64,000 nt of DNA from Phialocephala subalpina. Its lineage: Eukaryota > Ascomycota > Leotiomycetes > Helotiales > Mollisiaceae. Each line of letters opens with the position of its first letter. Position 1 is the first letter of the stretch. Of the stretch, positions 34,019 to 45,800 are shown piece after piece. The notes beneath the pieces were generated by a model. The model was not told where the DNA came from. It saw only the letters and a list, made by a program, of their open reading frames with translations, and searched no databases. Where the stretch lies: the NCBI GenBank assembly GCA_900073065.1, contig FJOG01000025.1, positions 310,001-374,000 of the forward strand, in the 5' to 3' direction. The position numbers and the translations under genes are program-made.

Positions 34019-34668
34019 GCTAGTCCTCAACGCTCCATCTCAAAGCGCTAATCAAAGAAGCTACCTCGCTCGAGGCTTTCCTTCAATTTGACAGCTTCTA
34101 AACGGAGGTTTCCTGTTGCTAAGATGAGGTCTGCATAACCTTTCAAGATCGAAAAGCTTCTGAAGAATAGGCAGGGCTGATCACTGTCTCGGTGCATGCG
34201 ACTTTTCTTTGGCGCCTGTCGACAGAAAGCTTAATCAAAATTGGTATCAACAGACTAAAATTGTTGGATAATGAGTAATACGAAGCACGGAATATGGTTG
34301 AAGCAAGTTGCACAATATAAGTGCTGCACTTGAGCTCTCATGGCTCTCCCCCTGTCCGATCGCGAATTAGCAACATCAAAAGGCTCGTACCACATAAACT
34401 GTTGTGAGGAAGAACACTGATGCATGTGAAGCTCAAACACACTCGAGATATATTGGTACCGAGATGTAGTTAACATGGAGATCTCATGGCCGTTGCTTTG
34501 AAGATTCAATAGTTTTGAAAGTGGATTGAGGTTGGAGAGATCCGAGATGTCTCTCGGCAAGGGCGGTCGCTAGAGGCACGCCCCTCTCTCTTGATAAAAA
34601 CGACCCCGCTTTGCGAATTTGGGCTAGCTATAGTTCTGTATTCACACCCCTAATCTTCTAAAGGCTTG
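34019..34668. other. Spacer, no gene seen
   Basis: Lies between the decayed gene and the transposon. Only one short minus frame (34255-34560), with no domain. Confidence 0.5.
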
Positions 34669-34676
34669 GGACTTTG

Positions 34677-35056
34677 GGAATCGATTAAAATGGCGACAGG
34701 CCACAAGGCATCAACATAAGCACACCCAAATCTGTGAATGCCGCTTTATCTCGCTTAAGCAATTGACTTGGAAAAAGTCGCGATATCGATGCAAAGTGCA
34801 ATTGCTACGCAGCTAATTCACAACTTTTTATAATTTTAAAAACTGTAATCTCATTGTATTAATTGCGTATTAATTATTAGTTTATAAAATAATTGAGTTT
34901 ATTGCGTAAGTGGTTGCCGCAAAAGAGTTCAATTAGGTAGTGTAAAAGGGGTATATCGCTTCTTTAAAATAGCGTGAGTGCCTGAAAACTCGTGATTGCA
35001 AGGGCTAGGTTGAGTGTGTTGATACCTTATAGCATGTCGCCATTTTAATCGATTCC
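34677..35056. mobile_element. 380-bp non-autonomous DNA transposon (hAT-type MITE)
   Basis: Perfect 22-bp terminal inverted repeats lie at 34677-34698 and 35035-35056 (outer bases GGAATCGATTAAAATGG). They are flanked by an exact 8-bp direct repeat GGACTTTG at 34669-34676 and 35057-35064, the target-site duplication. The interior is AT-rich (34800-34920) and has no coding capacity. An 8-bp duplication is typical of hAT elements, although the terminal bases are not the usual CAG/TAG, so the superfamily call is inference. The perfect repeats and intact duplication suggest a recent insertion. Confidence 0.85.
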
Positions 35057-35064
35057 GGACTTTG

Positions 35065-35854
35065 TTGGCATTTTCTTCGGTGGCTGTTCAACATCAAAGC
35101 CACAGCCGCAACCCGGCGAACATCGTCAACGCCAAACATCTTTACCACGTGCAAGGCGTTCTTCTGAACCCAAGGAAAGCTTACTTCGTATTCACAAGTG
35201 CTTTATCGGAGCAAAACCTGATTCTAGAAGCAATCGCGGACGAATGACCTTCCTAGAGCTGGTTTCGGTAGCCATCCCGCCACCATCTTGCCACCATCTC
35301 GGTATCTCTCCCATCCTTGAACGGCGGCTAGCGATGCCACGAATCTCCCCTTCCTTTTTTCCTGTTCCGATTGTCGACTGTATGCTTCCATATCTGGCTC
35401 TTCCTGGCTGCTCTCTTGGCCATGAGGCGGCGTTTGCTTGGAGAACCTGCTGATAGGTACAAGTGTTACCTCAGACTACCGGGACCCAAGAAATGTCAGA
35501 GATCGTCAACCTCAAGACACCACCACTGGCTCGCCGTTGCGCAACCCGTTACGGATATGCCAATCGCACGTGGGGACTTCAATTGTTCAGATCTCCATGA
35601 GGCGGAGTGCAGCTTCTATTCGGGCACCGCCCGCCCTTGCAGATCCAGAGAGGGGCAGATGTAAGATCAAAATGGCAGGTGGTTGTATATCAATGAGGCC
35701 GGCACCATCGATCCAAGACATTAATGCAGGTGTATCTCCTATCGTGAGGCCGTTCATTCGTTTGGTCCATAAGAACCCAGATTTCCATTTTTTGAATCTT
35801 GTTCCTTGTGTCTGTTGCAAGCGCACTCGTTTGAAGCCTCAAGCATATTTCAAG
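35065..35854. other. 5' flank of the lysophospholipase gene
   Basis: Open frames here (for example 35062-35664) overlap in three phases and have no domains. The frame of the lysophospholipase is open upstream to 35438, but that part is not signal-like and is taken as leader. Confidence 0.5.
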
Positions 35855-37533
35855 ATGTTGGCCCCACTTCTTCTTACGGTGTTGCTCTCTGCGGCTCCAG
35901 CGCTGGCTGCCTCGAAGTACGTTCCACAAAAGTCAACATGCCCTTCGGAAACGCTAGTTCGCGCTGCCAGCGGTCTATCAGACGATGAGGAGACATATCG
36001 AGTTTCTAGGAAAGCAGTGGCTGATGTTGCCCTCAAGTCATGGCTGGCCAGCACAAACTCGGGGTTTGGGACTAGTGGTGAACTTCCAACGGTACCTCTC
36101 TTTCACGTTCTTGCCATGAACCAGTCAGCTGATACAGAAAGGTTGCGATTACTACTAGTGGAGGAGGATACAGATCTCTGCTATCGGGAGCGGGTGTTAT
36201 TCAAGCTCTCGATAGTAGAGACAGCAACCTGAGCACAAGCGGTCTCTACCAATCCATGACATATCAGGCTGGCCTCTCAGGAGGAGGATGGCTACTGTCG
36301 TCCCTTGCTGGCAATAATTATCCCTTGGTGTCCTACCTCCTGGAAAACGTATGGCACGAAGCTTTCCGAGACAGTCTTCTGGATCCGGAGTTCCTTCTAG
36401 CGTTTGTCGCCTACGCCGAAGTCGTTACCGATATTGCCGAGAAAGAAGCTGCAGGCTACGATACGACACTGATCGATGCTTACGGAAGACTCCTCTCCTA
36501 CCAGCTGCTCGAAGGTTCAGATGGTGGGGTATCGACAACAATGTCAGGAATCACCTCAAAATCAATGTTCACTTCCTATTCCGTTCCATACCCAGTCATC
36601 ACCTCTCTCGGAACCAAAGTCTGGGAAGGAGAGTGTACTCCAGGGCCCAATGCCACTACTTACGAGATCCACCCTTACGAATTCGGGAGCTGGGATGCCG
36701 ATGTGAGTGCCTTTGTCAAAACAGAGTATCTTGGCACGTCGATGAACGGAGGAAAGGCAACCGGATTGTGTACCACCAACTACGACAACCTAGGATACGT
36801 TGCTGGTAGCTCTAGCAATCTCTTCAATGAAGCTTGCTTGAGCGTCCCAGCAGCCGAAAATTCCAGCACTAACCTCTTAGAAGATCTCGCAGCACTTCTA
36901 GACCAAGTCCACGAAGTCACAACCAGCGATCTCTACGCCACATACCCTAACCCGTTTTACAACTACAAATCCCCTACGGGCTACTTCAACATCGCAAACG
37001 ATGTCTCAGCCCAAGACCATCTCAGCCTAGTCGACGGCGGCGAAGCCCTCCAAAATAACCCCATCTTCCCATTCCTCCAACCCGCCCGCAACATATCCGT
37101 AATCCTCGTAAACGACAACTCCGCCGACCTCAGCACCAACTACCCCAACGGCTCCGAAATCCTAACAACCTACGTCCAAGCCACCAACAATGCACATCTG
37201 ACCCTCATGCCTTACATCCCCCCAGTTGCGACATTCATCTCCGAAGGACTCAATTCCCGCGCAACATTCTTCGGCTGCAACGCTACGGATAAAATTACCA
37301 TTGTCTATTTACCGAATGCGGAGTATACGTTTGCGTCTGGAGTGCCGACCAGTCAGTTGGTGTATAGTGAGACGGAACAGGATGAGATGGTTGCTAATGG
37401 GAATATGATTGCGACGCAGGGGGATAAGGATGGGTGGGCGACTTGTTTGGGGTGTGCGATTATGATGAAGAGTGGCAACAGTTTGCCGAGTGCTTGTACG
37501 GCTTGTTTTGAGGAGTATTGCTATTATGAGTGA
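35855..37533 (+). CDS. Secreted lysophospholipase / phospholipase B
   Basis: Protein of 542 aa with two exons (35855-36091 and 36142-37533) joined in phase 0. Phospholipase B enzymes release fatty acids from phospholipids and lysophospholipids outside the cell or at the wall. Start at MLAPLLLTVLLSAAPALA, a clear signal peptide. The lysophospholipase domain opens after the intron with VAITTSGGGYRSLLSGAGVI. The GLSGGGW motif (GxSGG) supplies the nucleophile Ser, and LVDGGEALQNNPIFPFLQPA holds the catalytic Asp. Several N-glycosylation sites are present. The C-terminal Cys pairs (CLGCAIM...CTACFEEYCYYE) are usual for the family. No GPI signal follows, so the enzyme is probably soluble. The intron (50 nt) lies just before the catalytic block; ignoring it gives a truncated protein ending at 36232. 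Confidence 0.9.
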
Positions 37534-37902
37534 TTGAATAGATGGATGTAATGTTGATGATAATATGAAAGTACTGTACAAAGATATGAAGACTCGTTCT
37601 TCTGATGCCCCTTTAATTTCTCAGTTCTTGTTTCTTGTCTTTAGAAGCTCTCGTGAAACTAGCGTTTCTTTTTCATCTTCAATTCAGAAACACTCACAAC
37701 TTATTACGCAATCTCTTCACTTTGGACATCGACGGAGGTATTCGGTAAGTCTCAGTTTCCGTAACGTGCCTCGTCTATCGCCTGTGCCGCTACTTTGCCA
37801 CCGAACCGGCCTGACTCAACCGGCAACCATCAACAAACACCTTCGAATCCACCATATAATTTTAAATAAGTATTCTCTTCCCAACAAGAAAGAAAAGGAA
37901 TT
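37534..37902. other. 3' flank of lysophospholipase and tRNA upstream region
   Basis: No protein gene is seen. It ends directly before the tRNA. Confidence 0.5.
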
Positions 37903-37987
37903 GGCTTGATGGTCTAGTGGTAGGATCCATGCTTTGGATGTTCATTCAAACATGCATGTGGCCTGGGTTCGATTCCCAGTCGAGCCC
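37903..37987 (+). tRNA. tRNA-Pro (UGG anticodon) with a 14-nt intron
   Basis: Cloverleaf read by hand. Acceptor stem GGCTTGA pairs with TCGAGCC (one G-T pair); D arm GTCT...GGAT; anticodon stem CATGC with GCATG; T arm CTGGG-TTCGATT-CCCAG. The anticodon TGG is at 37935-37937, and a 14-nt intron (37939-37952) sits at the canonical position one base after the anticodon. The split A box and the B box GGTTCGATTCC are present. The discriminator base is C at 37987. Confidence 0.93.
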
Positions 37988-37988
37988 C

Positions 37989-37993
37989 TTTTT
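37989..37993 (+). terminator. RNA polymerase III T-run terminator
   Basis: Five T residues begin two bases after the tRNA 3' end, the usual pol III termination signal. Confidence 0.75.
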
Positions 37994-38136
37994 GGCCGCT
38001 GCTAATGTGAAGCCAAGCGAGCCATATTAGATTCTGAAATTCAGACATTTTTTTGCATCTCTGCATTTTCTGTGCGCTTTCTAGCGAGCTGCTACCTTTC
38101 TAATTGGTCTATCATCTAATAATCTACCAACAATAT

Positions 38137-40159
38137 CTAAAGCTCATCCTTACCCCAACTATTCCCTCTCTCCTCAACCTCAATAACAACAGGCCACACC
38201 CTCCTCCCACCAACCCACGTCTCCTTCACAACTACATCCCTCAAGCTCTTCCCACTCTCATCCGCCAAAACATCCCTATCAGCCACAACCCAATCAGCCC
38301 AATTCCCCACCTCAATCGCACCAGCCTTCCCTTCCTTGAACCACCCATAAGCAGCATTCCTCGTAAACCCAAGCAAAGCTTGCTCAGCGCTGAGAGCTTC
38401 TTCTGTGTACCATCCTTTGTCGCCGTTGGGACTTGTGCCTGTCGCTGGATTAAGGCGAGTTACGGCGGCATACATGCCGTGGAAGGGGTTAGGTGGCTCG
38501 ACTGGGAAGTCGGAGCCGAGGACTGGACCTGGGTAGGGAGATTTGGTGGAGGAGGAAGAGGGAAAAAGGCTAGACATTCGATAAGCGGAGTGGGAGAGGC
38601 GATCGTGCCCTAGGCGATCGAGGGCGTAGGCCATGTCGGAGGTTGCGTGTGTTGGCTTTGAATGTTAGTGAGGTATTCGGACATTCAGGAGAGTTGGAGA
38701 CTTACTTGAATGCTTGGGATGATTCCCATTTTGGCGATTCTTTTTTGGTCATTTGGATGCTGTTCGCTGTGTCAGCAGTAAAGATGCAAGCGAAAGGAGG
38801 GACTGACGATAATCTGAGCATGCTCAATTCTCAATCTTCGTGCATCGTTGCAGCCTTCGCAGCCCTTTCCAAGCACATTTTCAAATGCATCCACCGCTGC
38901 TCGATTCGCTCGGTCTCCAATTGCATGGACGTTGACTTGAAATCCGGCATCAAACCACTAACCAGGTAAGCCGAAGTCCTTGAATTTCGAGAGGCAAACT
39001 CACCTCTTTGACCACACTCGTTAATTCTGTCTCGTTAATTAACATTGTCCCACTCGTCTCCAATATATCAGAATATGGCTCCAGTAATGCCGCTCCCCAA
39101 CTTCCCAGCGCTCCATCAGCGAAAAGCTTCACTCCACCCAACATCAGTGTGCCGGCTCCCAATCCATCAGGAGCCTCAAGGAACTTCAAATTCCCCGTCT
39201 CATCCGGACAGAAAGTATTCCTCTCTGCACATTCAAGCATGACATTTATCCTAATCGTCATCTCTCCATTCTCAGCCATTCTTCCAAGGATCTTCACATC
39301 TTCAGGCCGCATTCCAGCATCCGCAACTCCGATGATGCCGACTTTGTTGAGCTCAGCAAATGCAGTCTTGAACCATCTCGTCTTTTGTGCGACATCTGGT
39401 TTGGGAGCAAGTGGGTAGATGATGACATCCATTGCGTTGTCGCAAAACACTCCTGGACCTGGATCAGTGACTACGACACCGCCTGGTGGCGCTTCTGGAA
39501 GCGGATCTGGGAGGAGGTCAAGGACTTTTTGGGAGGTGAGGACGCAGTGTACATCGACGCGGTCGAGCATGATGTAGAGATCTGAGAGTGCTGGGTCGAC
39601 TGCCAGCTCTTCCTATGATATTATCAGTAACCAACACTTGCCTGGGAGATTTAAATGAGATAATTGCTCCAGAACTCACAGCAGTAGGCATTACGCCGTC
39701 AAAATACCCCTGATCCCACCCAATGCCTCTCACCCACTTATCACGTGTGCCATACCCTTCACCTTCATGCTTCTTCAAAAACTCTTTAATCCTTGTCCTC
39801 ACTTCGGTCATACTCTTCGCATCGTAGAGCGAAACCGACTCCAGCATCTCGCCATACTGCAAGATATGACCGTGCGATTCGATGATCCCAGGAAGGACAT
39901 ATCCATCTAGAAAGGTGATTTTGTCTTTCTCAAACTCAGGGATTTTGGTTAGGACTTCGGTGAAGACTCCATTTTCAACTCGAAAGCATTGTGCTTGAGG
40001 AAGGGACGCATCGAGAGTTGTGACGAAAGTGTTTGCGGGGTTGGAAACGCAGTAAAGAGTGGGGGTTGAGGACTGAAAAGCAAGGGGAGAACTGATGCTC
40101 AACGCCAGAAAGGCGAGGGAAATGGATACACCCTGTGGAGGGATTCGTCGTAGTAACAT
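38137..40159 (-). CDS. Amidohydrolase-3 family protein with signal peptide and KDEL tail
   Basis: Metal-dependent amidohydrolase (YtcJ-like) of 603 aa. Five exons on the minus strand: 40159-39680, 39612-39004, 38957-38808, 38759-38706 and 38655-38137; every exon length is a multiple of three. ATG 40159 opens MLLRRIPPQGVSISLAFLAL, a signal peptide or anchor. The metal-binding HxH lies in LPGIIESHGHILQYGE. Later landmarks are DKWVRGIGWDQGYFDG, VKLFADGALGSWGAALLEPY, VNVHAIGDRANRAAVDAFEN (second metal His), RRLRIEHAQII and VLGSDFPVEPPNPF (Asp ligand). The last residues are GNSWGKDEL followed by stop, an exact KDEL, which retains soluble proteins in the ER. With the signal peptide this predicts an ER-lumen enzyme. 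The family cleaves amides, N-acyl amino acids or related bonds; the substrate is unknown. Confidence 0.88.
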
Positions 40160-41272
40160 CTTCACGAGCTGCGGTTCCAGACTGAAGGATGTGAGAATTG
40201 ACGGTGAGAGGTGTGAGTTTGTTTGTGCCCTGTGCGATAAGCGATAACCAGCGCCCCTGAGTCACGTGCTAGGTGGGATGTGGTACACTGAAGTATGGCT
40301 TGAGATAGTAGCACGAGAGGAGAGGGAAATGGGCTCGAGAGTCGTGCATGGAATCAGTTTCCAAATGCGACGTACTGAGGCTCAGAAGGTTCACGGTCGC
40401 GACTTCTCCTTTCGAGCCCCTTCGCTTAGCCTTGCCCCGAAAAACATCAACGCGTTCAAAAACCAAAACACCAAGAAAGATCACCAGAAAGCGCTAGCGA
40501 TAGCAAAAAGAATCAAAGACAATAGCCCGAAGGCTCTTGAAAAGCCCTGGGTGTTGAGTGGGATTTTTTTGTCGTCCTTGTGCGGAAGTGTCCACCGAAA
40601 TTGGCGTGTGCAGTTGACTGCTCGATCAGTCGGGCCAGGCGATACTTGTTTTAATTCACCCCTTCATTCGAACTTGACCGGACAACCTGCCCAAGTTGCT
40701 GCTGTTCCGAATTTGATACTGAAAAAATTTATTATTTAAATCTATATGGACGTTTTGCGAAGCGAGGCCGAAGTAGGAGAAGTGCAGAGGTGCTAGTGGA
40801 ATTTTACACCTGGCGAGGTGGAGTCGGGTTGGCGAGCTAGAAATTGAGCTTGGAAACTCTGATAAAGCCTTTGTAACATGGTATTCATGTTTTTGTTACT
40901 GCTATGCACTACAATTCGGAGATATGGAGAAGTGTTGGCATGCTTGCGACTTAGAACCTCACGCACAATATTTGCCATGGCATTGCATTCAGTCTCAGCA
41001 CCGGCTCTCCGTGCAAATGTATTAAGCTTCCTGCGAAGCTGCTCGTGGCTCTAAGATCTATTTCTGTTCCAGTACCTTCATCCCTGGTTCACCGAAGTCC
41101 TCGAGGAAATTGTGAAAGTCATCAAGCGTGCAGATCGTTCGAGGCCCTCAAGATCGGTAAACATAAATAAACGATGTTAAAGCAATGGGATCCCCAACTG
41201 GTACAGACATCATCATTACCATCATCTTCGTGATGTCAATTCAGACTTAAACACAAGCCATGCTCCTATCCC
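40160..41272. other. Intergenic, no clear gene
   Basis: Promoter side of the amidohydrolase and 3' flank of the AYR1-like gene. A plus frame at 40266-40739 and a 61-aa minus frame at 40793-40978 have no recognisable features. Confidence 0.5.
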
Positions 41273-42370
41273 TCAATTCGCTTTCCCCAAAGCCCTGCCC
41301 CTAACAATTCTCCTCAGCCTATCCAACCCAAACATCCTCGGCAACGCCATATCAAAAGCCCAATTTCCCAAGAAATTCCAAACTCCCCAAACCAACGCAC
41401 TTTTGTTCCCTCTCCACATCCACTTTTTCTGCCTCCAATCACTCTTCAACGCTTCTCTCACCACCCCTCTCGCATAAACCTCCGCGAGCATCGCACCTTC
41501 CTGTGAATGCTTCACCCTCCTCTCAAAACTGCTCTCAATATCTACATACAAACTCCCCTCCGGCAACACCCTCTCCGTCCTCGCAATCCTACTCTTCACA
41601 CCCCCCGTAACAACCACCAAAACCCTAACCCCAAACGGCTCCAACTCCAATCTCAACGTATTCGAGAACGCATGTAGCGCCGCTTTAGAAGCGTTGTAGA
41701 CTGATCCGAAAACATAAGGCACGATAGCGGCTACGCTACCGATGTTTAGGATAAGACCTTTAGAGGCGATGAGGAGGGGTGTGAATGTTTGTGTGATGGT
41801 GATTATGGAGAAGAAATTTGTTTCGAAGCAGGCGCGTGCGTCGTTTAGGTCGACGTCTAGGGCAGGCATTGTGCAGTTGCGTCCACTGTTTACACCTCCA
41901 ATCAGCCTCAATTCATCTTTCTCCTGGACTAAAGAGCGGGGAGAAGAGGGAAAGCGGAAGAAGGGGAGGCAAACGCATTATTAACCAAAATATCCAACCT
42001 CCCACCCGTCAATTTCTCCACCTCAGTTTTCGCTTCCCGTATATTATCCGTGTTCGTAACATCGAGACTCAGAGTCGTCATTCCTAGCTCTTCGAGGTCT
42101 GCCAATACGATCTTATCCCGAGCAGTCGCTATGACATGCAGCCCTAAGCTTGGTGTTAGAGCTAAGTTTTGGGTGGTGTTCTTGTGGGACATGGAGCGCT
42201 TGCCAACCTTTCGAGTGGAATTCTCGCGCAAGAGCGTGCCCGATTCCACCGGGGGAACATCTGTGGGGTTTGTTAGATAGTTGTGTCTGGTTGGATGTGA
42301 GGTATAGTGGTGGGGAGAGAAGAGGGTCGTACCCCGTAATTAGGACGCTTTTCTTTGCGATTTCCGTCAT
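41273..42370 (-). CDS. AYR1: AYR1-like NADPH-dependent 1-acyldihydroxyacetone phosphate reductase (SDR)
   Basis: Classical short-chain dehydrogenase of 290 aa. In yeast Ayr1 reduces 1-acyldihydroxyacetone phosphate to lysophosphatidic acid and is found on the ER and lipid droplets. Four exons on the minus strand: 42370-42333, 42260-42208, 42143-41975 and 41885-41273; all junctions are in phase. Motifs: KSVLITG-CSPGGIGHALA (cofactor loop, split by an intron), LDVTNTD, LDILVNNA, the GSVAAIVPYVFGSVYNASKA block with Ser and YxxxK catalytic residues, and LELEPFGVRVLVVVTGGVKS. The C-terminal region is basic and moderately hydrophobic, fitting membrane or droplet association. The first two introns break the glycine loop, so unspliced reading loses the start. 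The exact substrate remains inference; other sterol or acyl reductases of this subfamily look alike. Confidence 0.85.
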
Positions 42371-42886
42371 AATGACTTCGATGCTCTAACGGATTGAACG
42401 TTCCTTATGTTTGAGAGGGAGCATATGTCTGCGAGGTGATTCGAAGGTCGCTGTCGCGTTCAATTGCACTTGTCGTCGTCGTTGAACGTGTTTCAAATCG
42501 TGCCGAGGTTCATGCTTTCAGCCACATCTGATCGAGACTTGAGTCTGAAAGGGGGTGGCGTTCGGTGCAGTGCGAATTTTTTGAGGTTTCAACATCACAA
42601 CATGGCGAAGCAAGAGCATGTAAAGAGAGAATCTATTATTTCCTGACAAGGATCGTACTTCAGCTACAGCAACTCTATAATTTCATCTACCATGATTGTA
42701 ATCTGTTTGAAAAACTTTTGACAGTCCTCGAACTCAAAGTATGCCCTCGAAAGGATTCATTCCGTCATCTAACATAGGAAAAAAAAAGGGTCGAACTGAA
42801 CATATGAGCATGCCCTACAAAATTTGACTGCAGGTCTAGAAGCGAAGATGCGTGTGTGTGTCTGAAATGGTTGATCAGATCAATGT
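42371..42886. other. Spacer between two minus-strand genes
   Basis: Promoter side of the AYR1-like gene and 3' flank of the Ser/Thr-rich gene; a short A-rich run lies at about 42780. No gene is seen. Confidence 0.5.
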
Positions 42887-45800
42887 TCACCAAAGCCAAC
42901 CCCGGCCCTCCTTTGCTTGATGTTTGTCTAGCCCTGGCCTATGGCGGCTTCCAGCTTCCTGCTCATGAGCAGAGTTTCCGTATGGGTTTAGTGGTGGTGT
43001 GTAGACTGGGTAAATAACCGAAGTCGAAGGTGTCAAACTCGACCCAGGATCGATGGAGGTCTCGATCCTAGAGTTCAAAGAGCTCGTCAAGAGACTCAAA
43101 GTAGGAAGTGGATTGCCATAGACTGGAGGGGCCGGAGTGCTTGAGCTGAGTACTGAGCTGAGTACTGAGCTGACTGATGTTGCTTCTCCCGAGTTCAAAG
43201 AACTTGATACCAGGCTTGACATCGGGTAGTAAGAGACGGAAAGGTTGCCGACCGAAATCGTGGACGTGGCAAGAGTGGATGGAAGTGAAGAAATGCTCAA
43301 CAGGCTGGTGAAGATTCCTGAACAAATTAGTCACTGACTTTCAAATAAGTGGTGGGAGATTTACCTTGAGCTGATGAAGTGGTCGAAGGCGTCGATGTTG
43401 ACGCACCATGGTGTTCGGTGCAAGTTGTATCAGGTGCGTTTGTTGGGGTCGCCAAAGAAGATGTTGAAGTTGTGGCTGGTCCAGTAATACCTTGAGTGGA
43501 TGAGGTCAAACTGCCCAGGATTGACGACGGCCCGCTAGTAGTGGGCTGATATGGTGGTGGGCTGTATGAACTGTATGTGGATGTTGTGTTTGAAGAGACG
43601 GCAGAGCTCGCGGACGATGAGAACGAAGTAAAAATTCCGATTGCTGAGCTCGTGGAACTACCAGTACCAGTAGGTACATACAAAGATGTCGTGTTCGAGG
43701 GAATTCCATACGGGGCGGATGTCAATGAGCTCAAAGGAACACTGGCATGTGTGGGAAGAGGCACGGTACTGACTGTTCCCGTCGGGCCGTAGATGGATGT
43801 CGTGTTGGAGGGGACACCATATGGTGCAGTCGAGGAGAGCGAGGTCACGAGTCCGATAGCTGAGCTGGTCGATGATTCGTAACTTCCAGTGCCTGTGGGG
43901 CGTGCAATTGAAGTTGAGTTGGAAGGGAGATTGTATGGAGGAAGAGAACTTGTGCTCGATAGCACGCTACTGCTGTCGACAGGTCCTGTTCCCGTTGGTC
44001 CAGAAATCGATGTAGCGTTAGAGGGAGTTGCATAAGGTGCAGAAGACGACCGGGATGTGAAAATGCCAATAGCTGAGCTTGTTGACGATCCATAGCGTCC
44101 AGTACCTGTCGGGCCAACTACGGAAGTGGAATTGGATTGAGGGTAGTATTGAGCTGAGGATGATGGCGTGATGGCAGTCCCGGTATTGGAAGTCGTCGAG
44201 GACAGTACACTACCCGTGCCTGTTGGCCCATATATCGAGGTCGAATTGCTGATGGTGTACAAGGCGCTGGAGGAGGGAAATGGAATGCTCGTTCCGGCAG
44301 GGATAGTACCGATATTTGAGCTTGTTGATGAAGGAGAGCTGCCTGTGCCTGTCGGTCCTGCCGACGAGGTCGAATTGGAGATAGGGTATGGAGCACTTGA
44401 CGACGAAAATGAAATGCTCGTCCCGACCGAAATACTGGAATAAGATGAGCGCGAGCCGGTGGTCAATACACCGATTGCGGAAGATGTACTTGACAGCGAG
44501 GACACGCCAGTCCCTGAGGGCAGGAAGCTTGAGGTCTGGTTATAAATCGGATATGGTGCCGAGGTGGATCCAACCACCATGCTCGTGCCTCGAGAGATGC
44601 TGTATGTTGGCAATCCCGTGCTGATTGGGCCCACCGAGGAATAGACCGGCAATGTTGCAGTGGGACCCGTGGGGGTTGTCTGGTTGGAGATCGGGTAGGG
44701 AGCACTTGACAATCCGCTTGATGATAAGATTGTGCCTCCTGAGACGACAGATGGCGACTGCGAAGAGGAGGTAGGACCCACTGGAGTAACGGCCTGATTA
44801 CTTCCTGTACCAGTAGGGCCATAGGTGGTGCTCGTGTTGGAAAAGGCATATGGAGCTGATGTTAATCCAAGCGTTTGAGACGCGGTACCCCCGGAAACTC
44901 CTGATGAGTATAGATTCGAGTACGACAACGATATGGTTCCTGTTGGTGCCGCTGTTGACGTCACGTTGGACACTGAATATGGCGCTGAGCTCACGAATGT
45001 TCCAATTGCTGAGCTAGACGTCAATCCCCCGGATACTGCCGTGTATGAAGACGCTCCTGTACCACTTGGCAAGAGAGTACTTGAGACGTTCGTTAACGGG
45101 TAAGGAACAGAGCCTGATGGTGTGAGACTAGGGTATGGAGGTACTGATCCATACGAGGTGCCATAGGATGAGGGGCTTCCGGACACAGAACTACCGCCCG
45201 AAACTATTGACGAAGATGACAAATTCGCAGTTCCAGTCGGCAGTACGATGCTCGATGTGTTCGTGTAAGGATACGGGGCTGAAGTCGACGGATCAATGCT
45301 CGAATACGGAGGAAGAGTTCCATAGGAGACGGGGCTTGACGCAGAATAGGAAGAGAAGCCACCGGATACCGACGACGAAACGGCAGTTGAGTGGGACACG
45401 ACACTTCCGGAAACCGAACTACTAGACAGGACCCCAGTACCACTTGGGAGAGTGGTAGAATTTGACAGCGGATATGGGGCGCTGGAGCTACTGATATATG
45501 ATTTCGTCGTCAAGCCACTCGAGGCAGGATAGCCAGTTGTGAGAGGACCAATCGATGTGGATGTGGTGCTCGAGCTAGAGATTGTTCCGGAGCCGATGAT
45601 ACCAATAGCGCTTGAAGTCGAATTGAGTGAATAGGGCGGAACAGATGAGCTTGACAGAACGGAGTAGCCACTGGATGGCGTCCCCGATGAGTATCCCGGG
45701 AATCCAGTAGAGCCAACAACAGAAGAGTATGATAGAAAACTTGTGTAGACGATTGAAGGATATGTCATAGGTCCCGAAGCTGTCGGGCTACTTGAAACTG

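Noticed and set aside
36092..36141. Frame change in the lysophospholipase gene as another -1 lesion
   Set aside because: A 50-nt intron with proper ends and phase 0 on both sides explains it fully.
9435..37533. Biosynthetic gene cluster (acyltransferase, SnoaL-like, SDR-like, methyltransferase-like genes)
   Set aside because: There is no polyketide synthase, NRPS, terpene synthase or P450, and these genes are spread over 15 kb among unrelated ones.
40266..40739. 157-codon plus-strand frame as a gene
   Set aside because: No domain, lies in the promoter side of the amidohydrolase, and has no consistent codon pattern.
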